Positions 39,513 through 51,100 of a stretch of DNA of 64,000 nucleotides are shown here, one piece after another. Position numbers and translations under genes: made by a program. Positions within the stretch are counted from its first letter, which is position 1, and each line of letters opens with the position of its first letter. The notes beneath the pieces are model-generated. The model was not told the origin of the DNA. It made no database searches and saw only the letters and a list, made by a program, of their open reading frames with translations. Source of the stretch: Gracilaria gracilis (taxonomy: Eukaryota; Rhodophyta; Florideophyceae; Gracilariales; Gracilariaceae). Location of the stretch: assembly GCA_030374805.1 (NCBI GenBank), contig JARGSG010000184.1:124001-188000 (forward strand). Direction: 5' to 3'.

Positions 39513-41156
39513 ATGGCTGAGCTTCCTGCCTTTGCTGTTTCTGCGCCACCGTTTCCTCCGCTCTACGCGCGCGATTTGGCTGTGTCATCGTTGACCAAAC
39601 CGGAGCAATGTCGGGTACGAAAGCTACCACGAAGAACAAACGTTGAGCGACGGGTGCGTACTGATACTGCTTCTACTCTGCCCTCTGTGTATGTCACCAC
39701 GTCCACGCTCACCAGGACCGGCGACGGCAAAGTTGCTGCGCCACGAGACAGCACGCGCGAAGCACTCGAGTTGCTCTATGAATCGGCGAAGGCGGAGGAG
39801 AAGGCCGGGCGAATTCAGAATGCTGTGCAGATGTATGAATCGCTAGTTAAGCTCAATACAAGTAACGGCAGGGCCTGGGTGCGCTACGTCAAGTTGCTGC
39901 AGCGTGATGGTGAGCTCGACAGGGCTACAGGCGTTTTGAAGAGAGCATTGAGATATAACCCACGCAACGCCATTCTTTGGCAGACCTGGGCAGATTTCGA
40001 GAAGGATAACGGTAATTTTGTTACTGCTCGTCGTCTTTTTGGCAAAGCGTTAGAAGCCAACCCGCGTCTTCCATCACTCTATCACTCCTGGGGGTCAATG
40101 GAGTATAGAGATGGCCATGTGGAAAAAGCGAAACGCTTGTATCAGGAAGGACTACGGATGTGCCCAACTGCTACACGCCTTTATCATTCTTTGGGAGTTT
40201 TGCATGATAAGAAGGGTAATTCCAAGTCAGCCCGAATCATTTTGACTCAAGGTCTCAAGCTTGAACCTGATAATCCGTTTTTGCATCATGCCCTTGGTGT
40301 ACTCGAGTACAGAGCTGGTCGCGTTGCGGCTGCCCGAGAAAATTTTGCTCGAGCGATACGTGTTGATCCGCGTCATACTTTGTCCTGGCTCTCGTTTGCA
40401 CAATTAGAAGAATATGAAGGAAATTCTGATCTGGCAAGGAAGTACTACTCCAAGGGAACTTCCATTGAAGGCAGAATCGCTGTTCAACTTTGGCAGGCAT
40501 GGGCTCGAATGGAGGAGAAGCTGGGAAACGTACACAAAGCGTTACAACTCTACCAGCAGGCAGTCTCCATCTATTCGAATGATGCGATGCTGTACTGTTC
40601 GTGGGGCAAACTGGTTGAGAGCCGTGGTGAGATTGCGATTGCTAGATCTTTGTTCAAGAAGGGCATCCAGGTAGATCCAACAAAAGCGTATCTCTGGCAA
40701 TCCCTTGCTCTGCTGGAACAGAGGCAATTGGATAAGGATTCTGCGCGCGCATTGTTCGCGAAAGGGTCAGCAGTGAGTAGAGGCAAGGAGGTTGCGGCGC
40801 TTATCCACGCATGGGCTGTATTGGAATGGGAAGCAGGCAATATTGACAAATCCCGAGAACTCTTTAATAAAGCAGTCGGAATTGATGCATCATGCTCGTG
40901 GCTATGGCTTTGGTTTGGAAGGTTTGAACAGGCGAATGGGAATATTTCTGTAGCTCGCCACTACATCTCACGAAGCATAAACCTTGACCCAACCGATGGG
41001 TCACCTTGGCGTGCGTGGGCGGAGTTAGAACGCGGAGCAGGCGATGAGGAGAGGGCCCGGTTTATGTTTCGGCGGGCCGCAGAATTAGAATCTAGTCGGG
41101 AACTGTTTGAGATGGATCCTGAGAGTCCATTGCGGCGCCCCTGGAGGAAGATTTAG
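39513..41156 (+). CDS. HCF107/MBB1-like HAT/TPR-repeat RNA-binding protein, plastid-targeted
   Basis: 547 residues, no introns. Starts at MAELPAFAVSAPPFPPLYARD, a plastid presequence with Phe7, followed by an Arg/Thr-rich stretch to about residue 80. About residues 85-530 hold roughly a dozen tandem half-a-TPR units of 34 residues with the W-x-x-W/Y...G...A...L/F..G/A..P spacing (ILWQTWADFEKDNGNFVTAR, SLYHSWGSMEYRDGHVEKAK, RLYHSLGVLHDKKGNSKSAR, LWQSLALLEQRQLDKDSAR, SPWRAWAELERGAGDEERAR). In plants and green algae this family (HCF107, MBB1) binds and stabilises psbH/psbB RNAs. The same role here is inference from the family. Confidence 0.88.
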   Translation: MAELPAFAVSAPPFPPLYARDLAVSSLTKPEQCRVRKLPRRTNVERRVRTDTASTLPSVYVTTSTLTRTGDGKVAAPRDSTREALELLYESAKAEEKAGRIQNAVQMYESLVKLNTSNGRAWVRYVKLLQRDGELDRATGVLKRALRYNPRNAILWQTWADFEKDNGNFVTARRLFGKALEANPRLPSLYHSWGSMEYRDGHVEKAKRLYQEGLRMCPTATRLYHSLGVLHDKKGNSKSARIILTQGLKLEPDNPFLHHALGVLEYRAGRVAAARENFARAIRVDPRHTLSWLSFAQLEEYEGNSDLARKYYSKGTSIEGRIAVQLWQAWARMEEKLGNVHKALQLYQQAVSIYSNDAMLYCSWGKLVESRGEIAIARSLFKKGIQVDPTKAYLWQSLALLEQRQLDKDSARALFAKGSAVSRGKEVAALIHAWAVLEWEAGNIDKSRELFNKAVGIDASCSWLWLWFGRFEQANGNISVARHYISRSINLDPTDGSPWRAWAELERGAGDEERARFMFRRAAELESSRELFEMDPESPLRRPWRKI

Positions 41157-41357
41157 AACTTAACTCGCCCCAGAGCCACAACGGCCACCATCAACACTGA
41201 TGTACAATACCTTTGTAGCTGTTTGTCTTGTTGGCAAACAGAATACTAAAAGAGTTCACATTTGAATAGCGTATTCAAATCTAAATTCATCGATGCATAC
41301 CGCGGTCACGCGGTTCTTCTTGGTTCAAAACAAATGCACACACTATAGGTAGTGAGT
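41157..41357. other. short gap between converging genes
   Basis: 3' flanks of the TPR gene (plus) and the V-ATPase subunit gene (minus). Nothing else. Confidence 0.5.
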
Positions 41358-44096
41358 TTACTCTTCCTCTGAAGGAAAAGAATGGGTGTATGGGTTGAAC
41401 TTAATCCCATCCCCGTGTAGTAAGTAAAACTTGTTTTGGAACTCCACCCAGTGCAAGCGGAGAGCATGTAGAAACGCTGAAAGGGATTCCATGAACATAA
41501 GAACTCCCAAGGTTGCCGAAATCCACATGAAGAATCCGACCATCATGGCAATAGGGTTTCCTGACGCAATAGACATGTACAATAGCTTCTCAAGAAAAAC
41601 ATTGCTCAATTCCGCATGGGCTAGACTGAGAGCCCATAGTCGCAGGTAACTGGCCGTGTTACTGATGGCACCCAGTACAAACTCAATCGTATGAATCATC
41701 TGATGTACAAAAACCTCACCGAAGTCGAACGTTGCACCTCGCGGATTTTCTTCCGTTTCGGCTCCATCATCACTGTTTACACGAGCGTATCCTCTTCGCT
41801 TTTGATGTTGTGCGCGAAGTATCAAGGGTTTGGGGAAAAGCATCCATGGCACAGCAATAATTGCAGCCGTTGTCAGAAAAAGCTGCAAGGTATTTTGTCC
41901 TGGAAACATTATCATATGGGCTGGAAGGTTGCCAGGATTCATAAACATTCCAATGAGCACAGATTTCAAATCAGGAGGCTCACATAGCGGGTTTGTAGCA
42001 CAGGACGGGTCATTATAGTCAATCATCCATTTCAGAATGATGAGAAACACCAGATATCCGAATATAGAACTCATAAAGATCATTTGTGGTATGAACACGT
42101 AAAGAACATCCAGTTTCTGCTTAAAGAACCTCGCATTTCTGTACGAGAGGCATATGCCTAGTATCATTTGGGTCACACCTAACACAATTGAAAGCTTCAT
42201 TTTGTACGAGTTAAAAAACAGAAGCCCTGTTTTGCTTGCCTTCCACACCGGGTCAAATCCGAATGGGTATGGACTAAGCGGAGGCAGGACGCTTGAAGGA
42301 TTCTCACAATTGTCAATACCGCAGGCCATCTGGCTTTCAGAGGTGTACTTCCATCGCGAACCGAATAAATCGATTGGGACGGCAAACATTTCGTTGTATA
42401 TGAAACCCGTGTATATCGAAAAGATACCCATCAAGAGAATTATGTACCTTCCATCGAAAGCAGTCTTCATAATTTCCCCCATTTTGTTTCCCATTCTTTG
42501 CAAACGTGCTTCATTCCGGACCATGTATGCCGCAAATAGAGCCATGAGGATCCCGTGTCCAATATCTCCGAACATAACAGCAAACAAGAACGGGAAAGTA
42601 ATTATTGTGTAAGGAGCTGGATTAATTTCTTGGTACTTGGCAACACCATAAGACTCCACAATACCTTGAAACACTTCTGTGAACTTGTTGGTCTTGTAAT
42701 AAGTGGGAGGAATATCTTCGACACCAAGGGGTCTTTCTTCCATGATAGATGGCACTTGTGCATTAGCTCTTCTTCTTCCAATTTCAAGGGCATTGCGAAC
42801 ATCATCCTGGGCTGATTCGGGGCACCAGACATCAGCGATAAAGAGCTGTTGGCTCGTATCGTAGTTGAGAAGATTCAAGGTGTTGAAAATACCCATGTCC
42901 CTACGAACCTTTTCACGCCAAGAAAGAACCTGTTGAGCAACATCACGGAGGATTTCGGCCTTTTGGCTGGCTCCTGTATCCATGACCTGTTTCAAGTCCG
43001 AAAGCTTATTTCTGCAATGGGTCAAAGCCGTCATTTGACGTGTGTGGTCCTCAGGGATTGCATACTTGTTAGCGTCAAATGCGACACAGATCTTTGAGAC
43101 TTTCGCTCGTACAGCGTTTCCCGAGAAGAACACCATAAACACGCTTTTGTCCATTTTCAATTTCGTGTGTGGATCCACCAACTTGTCCTGGACGTCGGCG
43201 AACCGTACGATGCAATTTCCATGTGTTGCACGGAAAAGGACACGCTCAAAGGATGCAATCTTATCTCTACTTATGGTTCCTGTAAAGAAAGAGAGGAGAG
43301 CAGATTGCTGCAGTTCTTGAGTTTCGCGAATAAAAGCTGTTGGTGAAGAAATAGAAGAAACATCGTCTTCGTCGACTACTATAGAGGGGGTTTGAGATAG
43401 CGCCGATATTTCTCCCATCATCCCGGCTATTATGTTTGATCCAGCACGTGAACCATATTTTGATGACGACATGGTAGCAATTGAGGATGCGGACTGCATA
43501 ACCGGAGCAGACCTAAAGAATTCGGCAGCTCTCTCCAAGACACAAAGCAGTTCCATGGTTTCATTGTGCTCCGTCGAAATGAAATCTGCATTAGCATTCA
43601 TGTCAAGAAGTGCCTTTTCAAGGCTGTTGAGATGAGCATCAAGATCATCAAGACGAAATGATGGTCCTGTGCCAGGACCATTGAAAGCAGAGGGAGCTAA
43701 TGAAAGCTGCGGAATATGTTTGATTTGGTCGGTTAGATAGCGGATAATGCGAAGCATTTCGTCACAACGTCTGACATTGTCGCTAAATGAACGCTGAAAT
43801 GCAGACTGATTCTCGTTAAGGTCCTTGAACTGGCAAAGCCCAAGCTCTCCAATCTCGTCGATGGTATCATGCGCCGCAGCTCGGTCGAAATAAAGGCGAA
43901 CGAGGACCATGTTTTCCGAGCGAAACAAACTGCCAATGCGTGCAGTGCGCTTCCTGTTGAACCCAGCTTTGCGCAACGACTTTCTTGCTTGTTTCGGATC
44001 ATTATCACTGCCTGCGAGCGCAGAAAGGCGAAGTCCAGAGTTTGCCCGACGGCCAAGGGATGATAGCGTATTGAAACGATCACGCACGGAAGGCAT
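41358..44096 (-). CDS. V-type H+-ATPase 100-kDa subunit a
   Basis: Membrane V0 subunit that carries protons past the c-ring and acidifies vacuole or endomembranes. 912 residues, within the family range, no introns. Residues 1-50 are a basic Arg/Ser-rich extension before the conserved start FRSENMVLVRLYFDRAAAHDTIDEIGELG. The cytosolic N-domain (to about residue 465) has coiled-coil arms. The membrane half has the family blocks PPTYYKTNKFTEVFQGIVESYG, FPFLFAVMFGDIGHGI, FIYNEMFAVPIDLFGSRW and EVFVHQMIHTIEFVLGAISN. The essential proton-channel Arg is Arg819 in NTASYLRLWALSLAHAELS (yeast Arg735), and the second Arg is in LHALRLHWVEFQNKFY. It is lineage-neutral, so vacuolar or Golgi isoform cannot be told. 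Confidence 0.97.
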   Translation of the reverse strand: MPSVRDRFNTLSSLGRRANSGLRLSALAGSDNDPKQARKSLRKAGFNRKRTARIGSLFRSENMVLVRLYFDRAAAHDTIDEIGELGLCQFKDLNENQSAFQRSFSDNVRRCDEMLRIIRYLTDQIKHIPQLSLAPSAFNGPGTGPSFRLDDLDAHLNSLEKALLDMNANADFISTEHNETMELLCVLERAAEFFRSAPVMQSASSIATMSSSKYGSRAGSNIIAGMMGEISALSQTPSIVVDEDDVSSISSPTAFIRETQELQQSALLSFFTGTISRDKIASFERVLFRATHGNCIVRFADVQDKLVDPHTKLKMDKSVFMVFFSGNAVRAKVSKICVAFDANKYAIPEDHTRQMTALTHCRNKLSDLKQVMDTGASQKAEILRDVAQQVLSWREKVRRDMGIFNTLNLLNYDTSQQLFIADVWCPESAQDDVRNALEIGRRRANAQVPSIMEERPLGVEDIPPTYYKTNKFTEVFQGIVESYGVAKYQEINPAPYTIITFPFLFAVMFGDIGHGILMALFAAYMVRNEARLQRMGNKMGEIMKTAFDGRYIILLMGIFSIYTGFIYNEMFAVPIDLFGSRWKYTSESQMACGIDNCENPSSVLPPLSPYPFGFDPVWKASKTGLLFFNSYKMKLSIVLGVTQMILGICLSYRNARFFKQKLDVLYVFIPQMIFMSSIFGYLVFLIILKWMIDYNDPSCATNPLCEPPDLKSVLIGMFMNPGNLPAHMIMFPGQNTLQLFLTTAAIIAVPWMLFPKPLILRAQHQKRRGYARVNSDDGAETEENPRGATFDFGEVFVHQMIHTIEFVLGAISNTASYLRLWALSLAHAELSNVFLEKLLYMSIASGNPIAMMVGFFMWISATLGVLMFMESLSAFLHALRLHWVEFQNKFYLLHGDGIKFNPYTHSFPSEEE

Positions 44097-45167
44097 CGTG
44101 CCGGCGGCTGCAACCGCCGGGTTGCTGCTTCGACGTCTCGTGTTGAGGTACGCTCTGGCACACGGCCAGAGATGGTATTAAAGAAGGCTGCCGTTGATAC
44201 TGATGAGTTGAATTAGATAGTGTCAGTGAGTAGGTAGACCTTTAGCCAGCTAAAAAGCGTTTTCAGAAGGAGGCTCAGATAATAACGACGATGAGATATT
44301 TAACATATATTCCACTCTAACAAGAGAAGTATGGGTTCAGAGCGCGACTGAAGAGGCGTTATCGGTATAAAGAAGCAGGCCGAAAGAGACACTTGGTAAA
44401 CGCGGACTACCCGAACAGGGATGTGAGTGCAGCAGGAGCTTGGTTCGATGACCAGTCAACAGGAAGAAGAACGACCGCAAGCAAGGTCGCATGCAAGGAT
44501 GCGCTAACGAGTCTTACAGTCGAATTGCAATCGATCAATCGATGTACAATTTGGCGCACGCTGCATGACACTTTCCCGTAGACTTGAATTTCGAGGAAAC
44601 TTTCTGCAAGAAGAGCTTACTTTGAAAGTACGTGTACTTTCACGGCGTAACTTACAGATACACGTACGTGTATCTGTAGCCAAACAACAACAAACCGCTG
44701 TCTGTAACCTCCCCTTCGACCGGCCTGACATCGAAAACCCGTACCCTTGGTAGAGTTACACGTAGTCGAGGTTTGGTGTGCCCAGTCCCATAACTTTACC
44801 TGTGCAAGGTGAAGACTTCTGCAGTTTGGACTGCGAACACCAGTCCAACGCGTGAAACTGTGCGTTCCGAAACGTCATCGGCGTCATCTACCACATACGA
44901 TACTACAAAGGTATCTACTGGTGCCTCAGAATTCAGTCTGTCATTCAGTGTGTTTGAAGGGACAGGGAAGACTTCAGTACTACAGATATGTGCGGGCTTT
45001 GATGTCAGAATATGCCATTCTCTTTCCAAATCCACAGCTTATTTGTCATTTTTGCTCAACTCAGCCTACCGTTTGCCGCGTTTGAATGCAATTTGCCTTT
45101 GGTGGTACTGCTTTTCGGCACAGCAAACGTCTGTGTACTGTCCCGGCTTCTATAGATTAATGAAAGT
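44097..45167. other. intergenic region upstream of VPS13 and the V-ATPase gene
   Basis: 1.07 kb of divergent upstream sequence. No gene found. It contains two adjacent palindromes (44623-44642, 44653-44678) about 500 bases before the VPS13 start. Confidence 0.45.
44623..44678. repeat. two adjacent palindromes
   Basis: First: TGAAAGTAC, GT, GTACTTTCA (44623-44642, 9-bp stem). Second: a perfect 26-base palindrome at 44653-44678 centred on ACGT, both arms reading TACAGATACACGT inward. Ten bases separate them. They may be a pair of binding sites or a cruciform-forming element. Confidence 0.8.
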
Positions 45168-48100
45168 ATGCTTGAAGGTATTGTCTCTGACGGGCTTGTG
45201 AGACTGCTTGGCAGCTATGTCGATGGTCTTAACCGAGAGAGTATAAGATTAGGCGTTTGGAGGGGGGATCTTGAACTCAAAAACCTTCGGCTTCGCCCCG
45301 ATGCTCTCGCAGTGTTATTTGAGACTTTGGGACTGGACCTTCCTGTCACTGTTACGGCTGGTTATATCGGTCTCCTTCGACTGGAAGTCCCATGGAAGAG
45401 GCTGCGTTCTGCTCCAGTGCGCATTTTTATGCATGACGTGACAATCGTTGCGTCTCCAGTTTCGGATGGAGATCAAAGCGCTCTTGAACTGAGAGACAAA
45501 CGCCTCAAAGCAGCTAGACTTGCAACAGACGAAGCTATAAGGGATGCCAAGTTCAGCGTGCGCTCTATGACTGTTGATCAATCGAAAGAGTCTAACGCAG
45601 GTGAGTCTGCTGCGGATCTTACCTTTGATACCTCCTCGGCAACGCAGCAGACTGGTAATAGAATAGCAAGATGGGGCTGGCGTTTTACGAGCAAGTTTGT
45701 CACCAAAATCGTTGACAACATCCAGATTGATGTGGAAAACGTAATCGTGCAATACGAGGATGCTAGTAGTGTGCGGGATCGCCCTTACACTGCAACTTTG
45801 GCGTTTAATTCGCTCCGCGCATGCTCAACTAACTCTAGATGGCTTCCCGTCTTTATCGAAAGTCCGGATTCTCCTGTGGTTCACAAGGTTGTGTATATGA
45901 AAGGACTGGTGCTGAATTGGGAACCTGGAAACGCCATTAATGATCTGAAAGGCTGTATTTTGAACAAAGAAGTTGATAGTGAGCAACACAACTGGTTGGG
46001 TTTTGTACAAAACGCGTCTCGTCATGCTATACGACCTATGGATGGAGAACTTAGGATAGCACTAACGAAAAGCTCCGCTCTAGCTTCAGCGTTGGCTGGG
46101 ACTGACGAAAGTCTCAAGGAACTCAAAAACGTACCGAGGGTGCAAATGGACCTCCATTTTCCTGACGTGAAGATTGCGTTAGACGATTTCCAGTATCACA
46201 CACTACTATCCACTATAATGTACCTATCTGACATTGATCGTAAGGTGCGACCAAAAACTGCGAGGGGACGGTGGTTCTGGGCTTTGGAAAGATTACTACC
46301 CCGATTTAAAGAGAGAAGAGAGGCGGGACTCCGTTTCAATAAGGAAGGGATGAGGAAGTTCCGTGAAACCAGAGAAGAGTACTGCCGTGTAAGGAATGCC
46401 GTTGTTAGTGCGCGAAGAAATGGAACACCAGAACCTGTTCAAGAAGCCGAGCGTCTTCTCGAACTAGAGACTGCTCTTCCTTACAAAGACGTTGTTTTGT
46501 TTCGTGATGTCGCAGACTCCGAGCTTTATGCGTCCTTGCGGAAAGTCGATATTCAGACCACGACAGCGTCCAGATTCTGGTCGTTCTTTTCTCGTCGTAG
46601 TCAGGTTGTTGAGTCGTCATCTTCGGCTAAGTCGGAAGACCAGCATGTTGAAGCTAGTACTGCGCTAAATGATGAAACTCCTGAAGGCCGAGAAACAATT
46701 CCGACAGAAGAACGAGGAACTACCGACACCAATTCGGAGCCAGGTTCAAACAGAGGCGGTGATGGTATTGAAACAAGCTCATTGAGAGCAGGTTTTGAAG
46801 TTGCTGAAGATCCTAGCCAGAATTCTTCCTCGACCTTAACCTATGAAGACTTAAACGGGGAAGATACTGTTGTCCCAAACTTCCGTATGGGCTTCCTTCT
46901 GGGAACGGGTTGTATACAGCTCAAGCAAGGTGGATATCCAACAGCCCCCGTTCCCTTTTCCAATCTGGAGTTCAGAGAATTGCGTTTAGGAATAGAGACA
47001 AGGCCTGGTGCCGGTCTGTTGCTCGAGGCGCTCTTGGGAACGTTTGAAGTAGTCGACCTGCAGAAGAGAATGAAAATAATGTATCCTCGAGTTCCATGGG
47101 CAGGAAACTTCACTAAAACAGAGAGGGAAGTGAAAGGCAGCAAGGACGGTTCGGGTGACCTATTTTTGGGCACGAACAATTTGACAAAGGTGTCTAACGA
47201 CGAGGAATTAGAAACCGAGGCCAAAGAAGAACCAGCAAACCAGCCTGATTCTGGCAACTCACTCGGGGCAGTGTTAGACTCCTACCCCCACGAGATAGCA
47301 GATGCAATATTTGCAATTCGTGGTGAGTACGGACTCGAGCTTAACCTTCAGGTCACAGACCCCCCAGGGTATGCCCATCGTCTTCGATACAATACAAGTT
47401 TGCCGGGCGAAATGACTCACGAGCTGTCCCTCAATACTGGAAAGGATAGTCAGCATCCTCACCGAAACACCGAAGAACCTTTCCACATACATCAAACTCC
47501 GCTGAAGTATATTGCTGCTTTGAGATTGAATCAGGAGGAAGTTCTCGAAGGAGATTGGGCTCACGGCTCGACGAGAATGGCTATGGACCTTGCCATCGGT
47601 GGTATGGAGGTCCTTCTTGATGGACGTCAGGGGGCTTTCATCTCATCTGTAATGTTCTGGCATCCAAGAGAAAAGATGCCTTCTATAATGCAGTTCCTTG
47701 CGAAGTCTGCGGCACCTCGTCTAGCATCCTTAAGAATGGATATTCAAAAAGCCATTCTTGAACGGTCTGTTCCAATGCGCATGGATATTCTTATTAGAGG
47801 TCCCCGTTTCGTGATGCCCGCACCAAAAGCAACAACGGTGTCTTTAGTCCTAGATCTTGGCACGTTTGCGATGGAAACATCGACAGGACCATCGGAGAAC
47901 ATTGTCGTGGAAGATACAAGAGATCACAGCATTGGTACGGATGACAACACGACATCCAAAACAATCCCTGTGCGATATACGGATTACAGGATGGCATGCA
48001 CAGATCTGGGGTTGTATATCATGCCAAGAGCTGGCACAAAAGGATCAGAAAGGGTCATAACCCCCTTCTCAGTCCATCTCTTGATGCAAGTTATGCATAA

Positions 48101-51100
48101 TTCCTCGTTTGTGGACGCAGTCACGGTGTCTCTCGGTCAGATAAACGCAGCGAAAGTTAAGTTGCAAGGGGAATTGCCATCTTTAAAGATATCAGTGTCA
48201 CACGAAGGATTCCGCAACATTTTGAGAGTTGCAAAGGGATGGGGTCGCGACTCCAACACCTCGCTTCCTGCTAGTGGAATCGAGCCGAATCGTGCTGCAC
48301 ATTCTTTGTCTATCCCATCAGAACTTGAAGAGATTAGACACTCTCAACAAATGGAGTCTCAAGTGGTTCAGGAAAACCTGTCTCGCTTAATATCTTTCTC
48401 AATGAATCTTGACTTCGAGGACTTGCAACTAGAATTGAGGGACTCAATGGCGCGTAGGATTGTGACGATATCATCCTCTGGAACACAGATAAAGTTAGTG
48501 AAACGATCTGAAGTTGATGATTTCGAATTCCGAGTTCACACATTCACCGTTATCGATGGTAGTCGCGGGGCAACCGCACCCTTCCGCCGTATTGCATACG
48601 CTGGGGTGGATGAAGTTGATCGTGGAACAATGCAGGCAATGGGAGAGAGTCAAGACGATGTCCTATCCTCCAACGACCGTCAAGCTTTCATCTCACTTTC
48701 TTATCGTGGAGATGTAGTCAAACATGAGCAGTCTTTGGCGGTCAGAATATTGTCTCTCAACCTAGTCTGCGTCAGGGAAACTTATTTTGCTCTTGCAGAC
48801 TTTTTCTACCTGAGTGAGTCGCATGCACCTGCAAGTGCGGTGGAGGAACTCTCAGGAGAGGGCCAACCTATAACTGCAGGGCCGATATCATATGACGAAA
48901 GCTTATCACCTAGCCATGAGGAAGACGACGAACACATTACACAAGACATGGATGGAAACAGCTACTCAGACCCGTTTGCTGCACTTGGTATGACAACCTC
49001 CGAAGCTGCAAGGGCTTTTCGTGATCAAGCTGGAAGAGGCATGGAAATATCAAAGCAAGCATTTGCCAACCGTGGGCAACTCTCAGTGAATGCTGAGCTA
49101 GATGGACTGGTGATAACTTTAGTTACGGCAGAAGGGGCGATTGCATGTTTTGATGTATCAGATTGCAAGACAGATCTAACTCAATTTGCTAACGGAGCGG
49201 TGAGAGCTTCGGGAGAGCTTGGGGGATTTGGTGTCCGAGATCTAACCTCTGCATTTGATGTTTACTCGGAGACAATACGATATGACCGCAGTTGTGTTGC
49301 TTCATTGCAGAGTCCGAAGCCGGTATCGGATGGGTGGTCCCTGAGTGTTCCAGAATCCAGTAGTGAGGATATATGGCTGGAAGCTCGTCTTCGAAACATT
49401 CGCATAGTATACTTGCATAGGTTCATTGTCATCCTCAAGAAGTATTTCGATGTTCTGAGAGAGAGTTTGAAGCCTGTCCTTGAAATGAAAGGTGGTATTG
49501 CAGAAATGTTTGATGAAGAAGTTGGAGAAGATTTTCCGGTTACTCCGAGCTCTGATGGTAGGATTCGAATTCGTGTTCTCACCGAAGATGTAGATCTTGT
49601 TATGCCAAGGCATTCCCAAAGCCCGTACGAAGCCCTACGCTTTTTTGTCGCACAGTCGTCAATAACAAACGATGATCCGTCTGCCCCAGGATATCAAATA
49701 GGATTTGAGATCAAGGCAGAAGGCGTCAACGCGCATGTCCTCTATCAACCTCCCGCAGAAGGAGAAGGAAGGGCTCTAACTAAAGGTGGAACGGAGCCCA
49801 TACTGAAGCAAATTTCACCGAACTGCCCAATTGCAGACCTGCTTCCATTTTCTCAGAACATAGGAATTATGGCAAAGCTAGATACATGGAGAAGAAGGCG
49901 TGTTCCTGAAGTGGTTTTGAACGCCGAAGGAATCCCTGTGCTTAAAGATGGGCAGGAAGAACGAGAATATGATCCTGGAAAATGGCTACCGTCTATACGA
50001 GTCCGCATCAGTGCTCCAAATGGCATATCAGCCAGACTATGTGAAGCTGAATATAGCATACTCTATTTCACCTTTACTGAGAATATTATTGAACGTCCCG
50101 ATATAGAATTCACAGATATAGTCAGGGGGTTGAAGACCCCGATACTGCCAACACGTAAGCCGGTACAACCGATAATGTTTTCATCGAACAGAATGCCTCC
50201 GAACTACCAAATTCTGTTTGAAGTGCCTTTGATTGAAAGTGTCATCATGTCTGGGGCAGATGGAAGGGATGATTCATCCCGATTGATCCGTACAGAGCTT
50301 CGTGATCTCGTTGGTTCATTTGAATACGGTGTTGACTACAGGATGACCATTGACGTAAGCGCCAACATGCACTCTCTTCAAGATGCCCGACCATATTCTG
50401 GTACTAATGGTATGACGTTAATCATGCCAACCCACGGAAAATCAGAAACACAACTAGTATCACCGCAAGCTGGGAATTCAAGCGAAAGTGAATCCACATC
50501 AGATATGGCAAGGTCAGTTACTTTGACGTGGGACCGTCCTTTCGGTTTTCGAGCCAACGTCATGGTTGTCGCGTCCCATCTCAGAATAATAGTCGAGCCT
50601 GAACTATTTCGCGACCTTGGGGCGCTTACTGCGCCGGGATTTCCATTCCTGAAATCGTCGGCCCCCCCTCCACTTCTGCGCTTTAATGGAAGGCTTCTCA
50701 TTGTGACCATCTCTAAACCTGAGATATGGCTAATGGCAAATCAATACCCTGGTGATGGGCGTTCTCTTGTCATTCGCGGTGATGTGATTGCAAAGGTTTT
50801 GTGGGCACCAGTGACAGGTCGCAACACGGTCGAAGTTGCAGCGCATGGTGTTAAGATCAACCTTTCAAGCCTCGGTCCAGTGGTAAAGCCACTTCTCGAG
50901 GGGTCTTCAAGTTCTCTGATTCTGGGGTCTCCTTCCACATCTGAGAGGAAGGAAACTGAAACTCCCATGTTGTATTCCTGTGACGTGTCGATGAAATTTG
51001 AGGGTAGAGGCTACGACCCTCCGCGAAATCCTGGGGACGAACCACGGAAAGCGCCTGGGTCATCCCTTTCAGTGAACGCGGAATCATTTCTTGTTCGAAT

